A stretch of DNA of 64,000 bases from Artemisia argyi. Taxonomy: Eukaryota; Streptophyta; Magnoliopsida; Asterales; Asteraceae. The translations under genes were made by a program, and so were the position numbers. The DNA is taken from positions 33,501 to 97,500 of the forward strand of contig JARVZY010002414.1 in assembly GCA_030686995.1 (NCBI GenBank), in the 5' to 3' direction. The notes under the pieces were generated by a model. That model had not been told where the DNA came from and did not search any database. It saw only the letters and a list, made by a program, of their open reading frames with translations. This document shows, in pieces, positions 36,321 through 48,419 of this stretch (positions within the stretch are counted from its first letter, which is position 1; each line of letters begins with the position of its first letter).

Positions 36321-36387
36321 ATGGAAGAAGGTACGGTGGATGCTGATGTGGAAGAAGCTATGGTGGATGCTGATGTGGATGAAGGTA

Positions 36388-36461
<74 letters not shown>
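36388..36461. repeat. (AT)n in transposase intron 1
   Basis: Pure AT dinucleotide run just after the exon 1 donor. Confidence 0.95.
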
Positions 36462-36465
<4 letters not shown>

Positions 36466-36673
36466 CAGATATGGTAGCTTCTGTGTTTCTTTTTTTTTTT
36501 GTTTTTATAGTAGATCAGATATGAATTGTAAATCAGCTTATTTTTTTGCTTTTTAAGCTTATATGAAATGTAGATCAGATATGAAGGTATGAATAAATTC
36601 TGTTTTATCTGTAACAGAATCATATATGATTCTATTCAGAAAATAAAGAGTATTTGATCGTTGTAATGTTAAT

Positions 36674-36829
<156 letters not shown>

Positions 36830-37118
36830 AATAACATCTGATTTTCTTAAAAAACAGAATCTCAGATCGTTATGGTGGATGCTAATGTGGAAGAAGAAAA
36901 TATTGCTGACGTGGAAGAAGAAAATATTGATGAAATATTGGTAGATGCTGATGTGGAAGAAGAAAATATTGCTGTCATTCAAGGTAATATTGATTTAGCT
37001 TTTTTTTTTTTTTTTTTGCTTTTTAATCTTATTAATAGATTATTGTTGAATAATATATGATTCTATTTGGGAATCTGGTTTATACTTTCTGTAAATAAAA
37101 AAAAAAAAAAAAAAAAGC

Positions 37119-37197
37119 AATCATATATGATTCTTGTAGAATCATATATGATTCTTCAAGAATCATATATGATTCTTCATAAATCATATCTGATTCT
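37119..37197. repeat. Palindrome array, transposase intron 2
   Basis: Four copies of AGAATCATATATGATTCT or near variants, the last with a c for a. Ends about 20 bp before exon 3. Confidence 0.9.
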
Positions 37198-38413
37198 AAT
37201 CAAAAATACTATATTTCAGCATCTGTGACAACACCAAGGCCAACTTTATACGCACATGAAGAAACTCCCGGGGGATCTGTTACTTGGGAACCAGTAGTTG
37301 ATGATATTTATATACCTGTTGAGGGGAAAAAGTATGATACGATAGAGGAATGCGTTGAAATGTATAACAAATATGCTGAAGTAGCAGGATTTGAAGTTAA
37401 AAAATCGGCGCAAAAAAATACAAGAAGTGGTTTGGTAAAAAGTAAGTATCTTATGTGTAATAGGCAAGGGATTCCAAAAGAGATAAATATAAACACATTG
37501 GATCCTGAAAACAGTGACAAGAAAGTAAGAAATACAAGACAACGGGTAACAGGTTGTATGGCGCGAGTATTAATAACTTTGGATGAGGTTTCTGGAAAAT
37601 ATGTAGTTCATAAATTCCATTCTAAGCACAATCATTTAATGATTCCAAAAGAGTATCAGCATCTAACAAAAAAACAAAGGAAGATGACTCAAGCGGAAAA
37701 GGTGTTCGTTGTGAAATCTTCAAATATGAAACTTGGTGCAACAAAGGCACACCGTTTGTTATGTGGTATTAAAGGTGGTTATCAATATGTTCATGGCACA
37801 AGCAGTGATTTCAAGAATCATCAAAGGGATATAAATGTATGTATAGGTGAAAGTGACGCGCAAATGCTGATAAACAAAATGGAAAATCGACAGACTTATG
37901 TGCCGAACTTTACATTTCATTATATGGTTGAAAAAAGTGAGTTGGTTGCACTTTTTTGGGCGGATGAAGTTGCCAAATGCAACTATAGGGAATTTGGAGA
38001 TGTAGTGTCATTTGATGCAACATACAGAACTAACAAGTAAGTAACTTTTCATATATGATTATGTGAGATTTGAAACTCTTGATTCTATTCTTGAAATAAT
38101 TTTGTGAAACTGATGATTTTCAGGTACGAAATGGTGTTTGTTCCATTCACCGGGGTAGATAATCATAAAAAGTGTGTGACTTTTGGTGCGGGAATGCTTC
38201 TAAGAGAAGATACAAAAGCTTACACATGGCTACTGGAATCATTCATGAAGGCACATGAGAAACAACCAAAAATGATTGTAACGGATCAAGATGGAGCCAT
38301 GAAGTTAGCAATTGAAGCTGTACTTACTGAATCCAAACACAGACTATGCATGTGGCATATCTCACAAAAAATTCCAGGAAAGGTATTTTACTGAATCCAA
38401 ACACAGACTATGC

Positions 38414-38517
38414 ATAGAATCATATATGATTCTCATAGAATCATATATGATTCTTTGAGAATCATATATGATTCTCATAGAATCATATATGATTCTCATA
38501 GAATCATTTATGATTTT
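38414..38517. repeat. Palindrome array, transposase intron 4
   Basis: Five copies about 20-21 bp apart, the last degenerate. It fills most of the intron between 38383 and 38555. Confidence 0.9.
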
Positions 38518-39189
38518 TGAAGAATCAACTGAATAACATAATTTTTTTTTTACAGATTTGTAAAGAAATATATGATGAAACTGATTTCAAAAAGCGTTTG
38601 AACAAGATTATGTGGAATATGTTCATTGAACCGTTGAAGTTTGAAGAAAAATGGGCAAAATTGATTGAAGATTTTGAATTGCAAGACCACAAATGGATGA
38701 AGAAGATGTTTGGACTTCGAGCAATGTGGATACCAGCGTATTTTATTGACTCACCACTGTTTGGATTAATGAGAACTACTTCAAGGTCTGAGAGTGAAAA
38801 CGCATTCTTCAAAAATTTCACAAATCACGGATCAACATTGGTTCATTTCATGATGTGCTTCGAATCTGCAATGGAGAGGCAAAGGTATCGGCAAGAACAA
38901 ATGGACTTTAACACATATGACTCAGCTCCAAAATTTTCTACACAATTGAGTATGGAACGTCATGCATCTAAAGTATACACAAGAACAATGTTTCTGCTTG
39001 TTCAAAAGGAATTAAAGGAAGCTTGTTGGAATTGCACAATAGAAGAGTTTAGAACGGAAGAGGGCTGTGAGATGCTTAGGATTAGAGATAGAAATGCGGC
39101 TGCTTATAGGACACTTTATAAAGAAAAAGGAGAAGAATAAGTGCAGGAATGTGAAAAAGTAGTAGAATACAAGGTAAATTTACTTGCAT

Positions 39190-39297
39190 ATATGATTACA
39201 GAATCATATATGATTCTACAGAATCATATATGATTCTACAGAATCATATATGATTCTACACAATCATATATGATTCTACAGAATCATATATGATTCT
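39190..39297. repeat. Palindrome array, transposase intron 5
   Basis: Five full copies and one half copy at a 20-bp period, with an 'ac' spacer between copies. Confidence 0.9.
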
Positions 39298-40059
39298 GAA
39301 CATTAGTTGTTAATGAATAATATAGGTTCTAATTTTCTTCCCTTTCTTTTCTGTAATAAGGTTATACGTTCTCTTGAAGACGGGTCAGTGGAATGTACTT
39401 GTAGGCATTTTCTCCGATTTGGATTTTTATGTAGACATGCATTCTGCGCTTTGAAGAACCGTGATGTTCAAATGATTCCAGAAAAGTACATCTTGAGGCG
39501 ATGGAGGAGGGACATAATACCACCTGCATTGAGAAGAATGACAAATAGGTATGGTGAAAAGAATATACCAGTTGAGAAATTAACAAATGAGGCTACGTTC
39601 GTAGTAGACGAGTGTCTATATTTGTTGGGTAAAGATGAAGGAAAGTTAGGGAAGTTTGTGGAACAATTGAAATCAATCAAGAAAGGAATTGAGGATGAAG
39701 CGCCTAAACCTCCTTCACGGAAAAAAGAAATTGAGAATGTGCTTGAGGATGTATATGCAGTTAAGAAACCTGAGAAACAAGTGGTCAACAATCCATCTAG
39801 AGCTAAAACCAAAGGTTGGTCTAAAGAAGAACGTAGAAAGAGTGCAAGAGAAATAGCACTTGAAGAATCATCTAAGCGGAAAAGGAAATGTGGATACTGT
39901 GGTGAGAATACTAACAAGCACACAAAGTCGACATGTCCACAAAATCCAAAGTATATTGCAAAACTTGCGAGAGTTGCTGCTGCACAAAATGGTGGAACTG
40001 ATGCAGGTGTACAACAAACAAGAAATGTCGCAACTGAAAAAGCGACTAACGCTTCTTGA

Positions 40060-40850
40060 ATAACAATTTCTTTAAATTTGTTTATTATTATTGCACTGTT
40101 GGAAAATTTTGTTTATTGCACTTTAAATCTTATATGAAACAATTTAATTTTGGTTCAGGTTTTGAGAATTTGAGACAAGGACAACTTTGGTCCAGAATCA
40201 TATATGATTCTGGAGAATCATATATGATTATATATGATTCTCTAGAATCATATATGATTTCCCACTTTAAACACATATATGATTCTTTTGTTTCATCATG
40301 TAGTATTTTTATGAGTAAGGCATGCATATTTGGATCTTTTGTTCCATCAGCATTCACCTTTGCAATCATAAAAGTCATATTTCAAACTCATTTTCACATG
40401 ATTCTATTCATACTCTATTTTTAGAACTTTAGAACTTGCAAAATTTCATATAATCCAACATTATCCCTTTTCCGCGCTTAGTATGTATGAAAACGCTTAA
40501 TCTAAACAATAAAGCAGATTTGTTTTTTGTACAAAATCCAAAATGAACTAGATTTAGACATGTTGGTTTTGGACTTATTTTTATTCTCCAGAATCATATA
40601 TGATTCTCCAGAATCATATATGATTCTGGAAAATATATATGTTATTAAAAATAAGAGAAGCACCTAAATACCATCAGAAAATTTAAAACATCAATATAGC
40701 ATCAATTTACCATTTCATATACTTCCATCAGTTTTCAAAATATACAAATAGCATCAGTTAACGACATCAGTTTTCAATACTACAATCAGTTTTCAAAATA
40801 TACAAAATAGCATCAGTTAACGACATCAGTTTTCAATCTCTTAATGACAT
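40060..40850. other. Convergent 3' intergenic region of the MULE
   Basis: Lies between the stop codons of the two convergent genes. It holds palindrome copies at about 40193-40290 (three to four) and 40590-40628 (two), and a repeat of 'catcagttttcaa' near 40730-40840. No ORF of interest; it should contain both polyadenylation sites. Confidence 0.7.
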
Positions 40851-43800
40851 CTATTTATCAACATCATTCTTAAGAACATCTTCTTTATGAACATCTTTTC
40901 CTGGATCACGAGCAGCCCTGTTCCTGATTGCCTTCACAATAATCGAGATCCTTGTTTGTTCATCTATATCTGACTGGAACCTGAAAGCCAAATCATACAT
41001 CTTTTGCGAATGCAAATTCAACTTATGCAAGAGAATCTTGGTGGCAATTTTGAACCTCATTCGCCTCAACAACGACACTTGCTTCTCCGATTCTTTACAC
41101 AAACCAACATCCCATTTTGCTGCAATTTCACCAAAATAGGACTCCATATGGATCATTGCAAAAACTCCACAGTCAGAATGGTTGTTTTTAGTCTTCCATT
41201 TCGGCTGAAGAACCCGTGGTCTAACATTTACAACGTCATGAGTTTTTGGATGTCGATGTAGCAGCAGAAACCTGGAAAAAAAGTCCTTCTACAAAAAAGA
41301 AAAACAAAAAATACGTTTATCAATTATACTATGATTCTCCAGAATCATATATGATTCACACATAATCATATATGATTCACACATAATCATATATGGACTT
41401 ATGAACTGGAGCTATAGGGACAGATCTGATGACAGGGGGTAACAACAGTCCTAGAACGAGAGCTTCAAACAAGCTAGAAAGCAACAATAATAATCAGCTT
41501 AAATGATCATATGTAAACAATAATAAGAGCTTTAACACAGATTATAACTACTTGAAAATATTGAAAACAGTAAGAGTAAAATTGAAAGCTTAAATTTTAT
41601 AAAAACTTGAGTTGAATACAATTCAATTGAAAACTGAAAGATGAGATTACAATAAGCTAAAGCTATAGAAATTACACTAAAAACTACTAAACTACCACTA
41701 ATTTATACCTACTCCTAATCCTACTGCTAAATAATCAGTAGTAGAAACAAAAAATAATCAGAAAATAATATATCATTTTAGAAAATCATAAGCATAATCA
41801 TAAGAACATTATTAATGAGCTCTGTCTAATAAAATACTTACCAGAATATCGCACGCACCCTTGTACTTTGAGGCATACGTCTGTGGAGAATTATCAAGGA
41901 TGATCATTGTTAAAACAGGCTTCTTAATGTTAAAAACAACAACGTAAAAATGATTGGAGACTTGAATTGGGAAGATCGCCTATAAAAAACAAAAAAAAGG
42001 AAACTTAAAAAACCAATTAAGACTTTCAAAAATTATATATGTAAATGAAATGAGAAATTACCAATTCAATTTCTGCAAGAAACTTAGGGACATTGACATT
42101 TTTAAAATGAGCCGTAATCTCCGTTAAAAATACATCCCACTGCTCATTTTTACCAATAGTACCTTCCACCATAGCATCTGTCTGTATTAAACAACAAGTG
42201 TAAAAATAAATACACTTGATAATAAAAGTAAACATATTATGCATAAAAATTAAAACACTTACAATGCAACCAGTTGGAAAAAAATGCCTTTTGGGTGCTG
42301 GATCCTTTTTAACAGATTCTTCATAATTCAATATAGCTCCCCAACAGTCAACGACATTGTTATCTATCCACAAACCTGGTGCCAATGTCTCCATATTCAC
42401 TCTTACAGCTGATACCTCATGATCACCAAAACGAGTTTGAAAAACTGTTTCCCTAAATAAAATTAGAAAAACAAAAAAGTGAATTAGAACTTTTAAATTA
42501 CATATTATATGATTATATGTGAATCATATATGATTCTGAGTGAATCATGTATGATTCTGAGTGAATCATGTATGATTCTGAGTGAATCATGTATGATTCT
42601 GAGTGAATCATGTATGATTCTGAGTGAATAATGTATGATTCTGAGTGAATCATGTATGATTCTGATTGAATCATGTATGATTCTGATTGAATCATATATG
42701 ATTCTGAGTGAATCATGTAGGATTGACTTTTTATTTTGCACAAGAACTTTGACCAATCTCAATTTTGATAGCTCAGATCTTACCCTAAGTGTTTATTTAA
42801 CTGGTTTAAGAACTACAAACATAAACACAATAACATAATCCACTGACTGAGTAGAATAGTATGATCAGTTAACAACTAAGGAAGAAAGAAATTGTTATTT
42901 GATGCAATTTTGACTTTAGATGTAGTAACCTAAGCTTGTTTTATCCTAAGCTTGTTTTATCCTACCTGTCCCTAAATGAGTCTAAGGTTGCAGAATACAC
43001 CTAACACAAACAACTAGAACACACCATTCTCAATTAATCCAAACACCCTCTCAAATGGCAGGTACACTATGATTCTAAGAATTAAGCTCTCAATGCCTAA
43101 ACTAATGATCAAGACATATCTATTAACTGTATTAAAGGCTTATTGAACACTAGAAACAATCAAATAACTATTAGAACACTATTATGTAGATATGCCTAAT
43201 TATGGCAGGGGGAATTAAACAGTGAACTTACATCTTATCGCCCTGCATTGCAAACAAACTATTGCCCAACTCAAATTCAATCCTCTGAACCATAGCAATA
43301 ACTTTTGTCGGCTTATTCTCATATGGAGATGAGAGGTAAGAAGATGGCTTAACAGTTCTTTTCTTTGGAGATGAACGAGTAACCACTCGTTCTGGAGTCT
43401 TAGGACAATCTGTGTTAAGTGGCTGTACAACCCGAGGCCAGTTTAGGAAATCATCCTGAATCAAAACAAATTTATAGTTAAATAAATTAATAAAAAGAAA
43501 AGTATTTAAAAAAACTGGCCGATACATACATCATAGTATGCATCGTAAATGCAGTCAATCACCTCTCCAATCCAGTCAATGTTATCTTCGAGCCATTGCG
43601 TAAAACTGTCTTGACTCAATATTGGTTCTTCTTCGTCACTCAACTCTCGCTCAATTTCAGCATCTTTCGTCGCACCATCATCTTTCTTAGCAGCAACATT
43701 CTCAGAAACCAAATTATCTACCCCAACATTCTCAGAAACCACCTTGTCTACCCCGACATCTTTCTTAGCAGCATCACCATCTTTCTTGCCACGATCATTG

Positions 43801-46800
43801 CTATCATCATCTTGTCGATCTTGTGGCTCAAAATGATCAATATGAAGATCTTCAAGAGCTACAGTTTCCTTGAAAAGAGCTCCATATTTGTTGTATAATT
43901 CAAGCACATCTTCGTCGTTTGGGAACTCCGTATTAGCATTTTTTAGAAGATTTTCAAGTTCAACCTTTTGACGAGATATGCTTGAAAGCTTCTCATTAAT
44001 CATTCTGCAAAAATTCTGCAAAAAAAAAAATAATAAAAATAAATAATAATAATAAATAAATAAATAAAATCATACATGATTCACACAGAATCATAAATGA
44101 CTAGCGCAGCTGATTCACTCAGAATCATAAATGACTAGCGCAGCTGATTCACTCAGAATCATATATGATTCACTCAGAATCATACATGATTCACTCAGAA
44201 TCATACATGATTCACTCAGAATCATATATGATTCACTCAGAATCATATATGATTCACTCAGAATCATACATGATTCAGTACAAACAAAAAATTAAAAAAA
44301 TAGTATACAGAAAATAGTCGAACCTGTTTGTCGGTAGGAGGCACACGGGAACTACGAGCCTGGCTCACTTTGACACTACCACCAAAAAAACCTTCAGTAC
44401 CTTGTACTTCAGATTCACTCCACTCCCCATGCAATTCCATTGTACCTATTTCCTCTCGTTCAATCTCAAGCTTCTGACGTTGATTCATCAAACTTGAGCT
44501 CCAGTTTCGGATAGCAGGACGGTAACGAATAATGGGCAAACCCTCAAATTTTGTGGAATCAAAATACAGGAGCTGTTAATAGGAAATAATACACAATGAG
44601 ATCATAAAAAGTAATCACAAAATCTATAAACAAAAAAGGAAAAACTTACAATCAAGAAGCACAATGCGCCATTGTAGAAGCCTGAAGACGTTTTAGGTAT
44701 TTCACTGTATTTAAGACAGTGGTAAATATAATCACACCAATCAATGTTTGGAATGATAATTTCTTCAGTAATACGCCTAACAACCGTCAAATCTATAAGC
44801 TCCTTCATTGTATGAGCTTTGGCCATAACATTGGCAAATAGAGTAAGGAAGTTGACTTTAAACATAAAGTCAACTTCCGTTGCAGTGATCAACTTTCCAG
44901 CAACATCACTAGCTCTGATTTCTTTATACTTCTTTGGATGAAATTGTTTAATCCACATATTCACAAAAGGATCATCCAAAGATCTCTCGGGTAACTCAAA
45001 AAACTTTATTCCACCAAGAGGGACTCCTAAAATCTCATGGATTTTCTCAGGAGTCACGAGAATCTTCCCCTTCTCCAACACAAGCTCGTAAGTTTCTTTA
45101 TTAAAATTTGCCACCACAAACCCAGCCATACGAGAAGGCACCGACTCTATATTAACACCGTCAAGTGAAGAAAACCCGATATCCTCCAAGAAAGATTTCA
45201 TATCAACTCTTGCATCACGAATAGAAGAAAACAAACTCGCAGGTACTGTCCTAGAAAGGAGAGCCGGAAATTTTCTCAGATACTCTTCCTTCTTAATTTG
45301 TGCCTTTACTGCACGCTCCTTTGGTTTTGACTTAAGCTCCTTTGGTTCTGACTTAAGCTTCTTCGGCTTCAAAACTTTCTTAGGCTTCAAGACCTTCTCT
45401 TGTGCCTTTACTACACGCTCCTTCGGCTTCAAAACATTCTCAGACTTCACTTCAACAATAGCCTTTTTCAAAGATTTCTTCTTAGGCTTTGAGACCTTTT
45501 CTTCTTCAACAAAAGAATCTGAGTCAGAAACACGCTTTCGTTTATTACTTGTTGCAACACGCTTCTGTTTTTTAGACCTCTTTTCTTTTGAATCGCTGTC
45601 AGAATCAGAAACGACTTTCTTAACATTTGTTTTCTTCACTACAACCTTTGATTTATAATTTGTTATTGCCTCCTCTTCACTTTCTTCACCTTCACTACTT
45701 TCATCATCACCTTCTTCACCCTCATCAGGCTCGTCCTCATCCTTAACATCTTCACCTTCTTCACCCTCATCAGACTCGTCCTCGTCCTTAACATCTTCAC
45801 CTTCTTCACCCTCATCCTCAACATCTTCACTACTATCCTTAACATCTTCACCCTCACCAGACTCGTCCTTAGACTCACTTTCCTTATCGTCTTCAACCTC
45901 ATCAGACTCGTCTTCTCCAACCTCATCAGACTCGTCCTTAGACTCCCTTTTCTTATCTTCTTCAACCTCTTCTTCAGACTCTTCTTCAGACTCTTCTTCA
46001 GACGAATCCTTAGACTCACTTTTCTTATCAGACCTAAACCTAGTTGATTTTACAGGAGGAGGTTGAGTTTTTTGTTTTACAGGAGAAGGTTGAGGTTTAG
46101 GTTTGACAATTTTTAACTTTGGTTTATCAGAAGTCGTAGCCTTCTTAGATGATTCATTTGTTATCTTATCTTTACGCTTACGTGCATAAGTTTTTGATCG
46201 ACCTGCATAAAAATTTTAAATGTTAATAACCATAAAATAATCTAATACAATCATATATGATTCTATCAGAATCATATATGATTTTGTCAGAATCATATAT
46301 GACAAAAAACACTTATAAAGAAAATACATCATATACATCAATAAAATAAGCATTTGACAATAAGCAGTTGATAAAACACAAATACAAACTCAAACAACTA
46401 CTTATCAGAAAACAGCCCTAACTGTACAAGTCAGAAAACAGGTCCAAACAACTGCTTATCAAATCCAATAAGTTGCACATAATAAGCTCTAAGCTACAAT
46501 ATTTTGGGGGCAAATCACACTCTAAACTACTGAGAACACAATTCAGCTAAAATCCTACTCAGTTTTAACCATAAATTTCCCTAAAAAGATGTAAGTTCAG
46601 CAGCCTGTTGGCTGCATGAAATCAGAATATGATTCACTCATAATAGCAGTGTCAGAACATCTCATTTACTTGTATATGCAAATCGATATGCCACACAAAC
46701 GATAAGCTAATTGCATACAATTCAGAACATATCATATATCAGTGTGCAACATATACTATTTCTAAACAGCTTGAAACTACAGAAGCTCTAAAACATCTCA

Positions 46801-48071
46801 TTAATTAGTATGTACACACTTCGATACCTAACACAAAGACGCAACCAAACTGCAAGTTATACAATATCACAGAAATTCTTCATCTACAAAACATATCGTT
46901 CATTTGTATGTGCTTATCCGTTAAATGACACGAACACCTAACTTAACTGCATATAACTAAGTATATATAGGAAAAACCATCACAAACGGCCTAGTGGTAA
47001 GGCACTTAACTTCATAGGTACATGGTTCAAAATTTCCTAAGGAAAGTGACTAGCTCAGAATCATATATGATTCACTCAAAATCTATTACTACTCTTATGC
47101 AACATATGTGAAATACCAAATCAGCAACCAAACAAATTTTCTACTTAATATCTTGTTAAGCCAAACACCCCTTATTCTAACTACTAAAACTAAAAATTGA
47201 ATCAAACAACTACAGGCTACCAAACAGATGATCAAAACAGTTACACTAACAGCGATAGAAGCTAAATAAACAATAAAATATAACAATTAACAATCAGAAC
47301 TCACAATCTCAATTCAAACGTTACAGCTGAGATGCAATATTTATCACTATAGCTGAGATGCAATATTTATCACAAGTTTCAACCTCTTTAGCTGAAATAA
47401 CACTAAAAACTTCTAACGTGTCTGGATACTTGCAGCTTTATACATCTCTCAGCTGTATAAATTCAAGAAACTTGTATGCCTAATATTAAAAGTATTTCTA
47501 CTCAAATGCACACTTCTCACGTGTATGCTAGTCCCTATCTAATTACATCTCAGCAAGTCACTCAACACCGACAGTCAATCAACACTCAAAGCACTTGCAG
47601 CACACAACAATCACTCAACACACGACAGTCAATCAACACTCAACGCAACAATAACAAAAACAAAAACTCTACAAACCTAATATAATCTAATCAAAAACTC
47701 AACACTCAACTCAACACTCAACACGACAGTCACACATATCGATCAATTAACAACAGCAACAATATCATCAACAAACCTAAAAATCTACAAACCTAATCTA
47801 ATCAGCATCAGATTCAGAATTAGGTCAAAATAGCTTAATATTACAATAATATCATCAACAATAGATAAAAATCTACAAAATAATACAAAATTAGCATCAG
47901 ATTCAGCATCAGATTCAAAATTAGGTCAAAATAGCTTAATAATACAATAAAATCATCAGCAATAGATAAAAATCTACAAAATAAGAAAAAAAATAAGCAA
48001 AAAAAATAAACAAAACGTAAATAATAAACAAAATAAGCAATTTTACCCATCGATTCAGCAACTGACTTCAT
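40851..48071 (-). CDS. Ulp1-like cysteine protease (C48) encoded by the MULE
   Basis: Nine exons with consensus splice sites and matching phases: 48047-48071, 44650-46202, 44324-44572, 43530-44015, 43232-43455, 42263-42452, 42062-42181, 41842-41979 and 40851-41288; 1140 residues, no internal stop. It begins MKSVAESMGRSKTYARKRK (a basic, NLS-like stretch), then a long Glu/Asp/Ser-rich region, Lys/Pro-rich repeats (KPKKVLKPKKLK), a folded region from about 325 (FPALLSRTVPASLFSSIRD...) like the domain that accompanies plant Ulp1 transposon proteins, a second acidic linker, and a C48 core: His in SNHFYVVVF (about 959), Asp in IILDNSP (about 978), Cys in NNHSDCGVF (about 1035). Ulp1 enzymes cleave SUMO or similar modifiers (family knowledge); the role in transposition is unknown. 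An intact ORF suggests recent selection or activity. Confidence 0.85.
41331..41395. repeat. Palindrome array, protease intron 8
   Basis: Three copies with 'cacata' spacers. The rest of this intron, to 41841, is A/T-rich and shows nothing else. Confidence 0.85.
42511..42724. repeat. Palindrome array, protease intron 5
   Basis: Ten copies at an exact 21-bp period, mostly the variant GAATCATGTATGATTC with spacer tgagt or tgatt. The most regular array in the element. The strongly repetitive SYMIHSE peptide it encodes on the minus strand is an artefact. Confidence 0.92.
44066..44277. repeat. Palindrome array, protease intron 3
   Basis: Nine copies at about 21 bp. Variants include atacat cores and two degenerate copies in a duplicated unit reading 'aatgactagcgcagctgatt'. 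Confidence 0.9.
46203..48046 (-). other. Long first intron of the protease gene
   Basis: 1844 bp. It contains three palindromes at 46248-46303, one at 47057-47074, and at 47520-47730 a set of short repeats of 'cacgacagtcaatcaacact'. No coding exon was recognised inside it. Confidence 0.6.
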
Positions 48072-48249
48072 TAATTCAACAACTAAGACGTTTAACGGCG
48101 GTTTAACGGCGGCAGTTAACGGTGGCGACGGCGGCTAACGGTTATTGAGAGAGATTGAGATTGAAATGGGAGGGTTTGAATGGGGTGGGTGAGAGACGAG
48201 CAATATAACCGTTTGTGATTTATGAAAAAGGGAGGGTTTGAGTAGCGTA

Positions 48250-48409
48250 TATACTAATAAGTGAATTGTCACTTTTGCCCTTTTGGTTATTACTAAAAAA
48301 AAAAAAAAAAAAAACAAAATAATCTAACGGTTGGGAGGAATAGAAATGGATGGACGAGATGAATGGATGGGATCTTTGGTAAATATTAGATCTACATGGA
48401 ACTTTTGGC
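48250..48409 (-). repeat. Right terminal inverted repeat (degenerate)
   Basis: Inverted counterpart of 35847-35990. It holds a poly-A run (48294-48314). The protease start codon is about 340 bp inside the element end, so the promoter must lie in or next to this repeat. Confidence 0.6.
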
Positions 48410-48419
48410 AATATAAGTT
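48410..48419. other. Right target site duplication, aatataagtt
   Basis: Second copy of the 10-bp direct repeat bounding the MULE. Confidence 0.7.

Noticed and set aside
42505..42762. Repetitive 76-85-residue proteins (SYMIHSE repeats)
   Set aside because: Translation of the 21-bp palindrome array in an intron of the protease gene.
45663..46019. Basic repetitive ORF (VKKVKMLRMRTSLMRV...)
   Set aside because: Alternate frame of the acidic region of the protease gene; the Glu/Asp-rich frame continues open into flanking exons.
37119..46303. CRISPR-like arrangement of regular repeats
   Set aside because: Repeats are adjacent palindromes with 2-5-bp spacers in a plant genome, with no cas genes; spacer logic is absent.
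47476..47685. Gln/Ser/Thr-rich ORF
   Set aside because: Falls in the long first intron and is built of short repeats.
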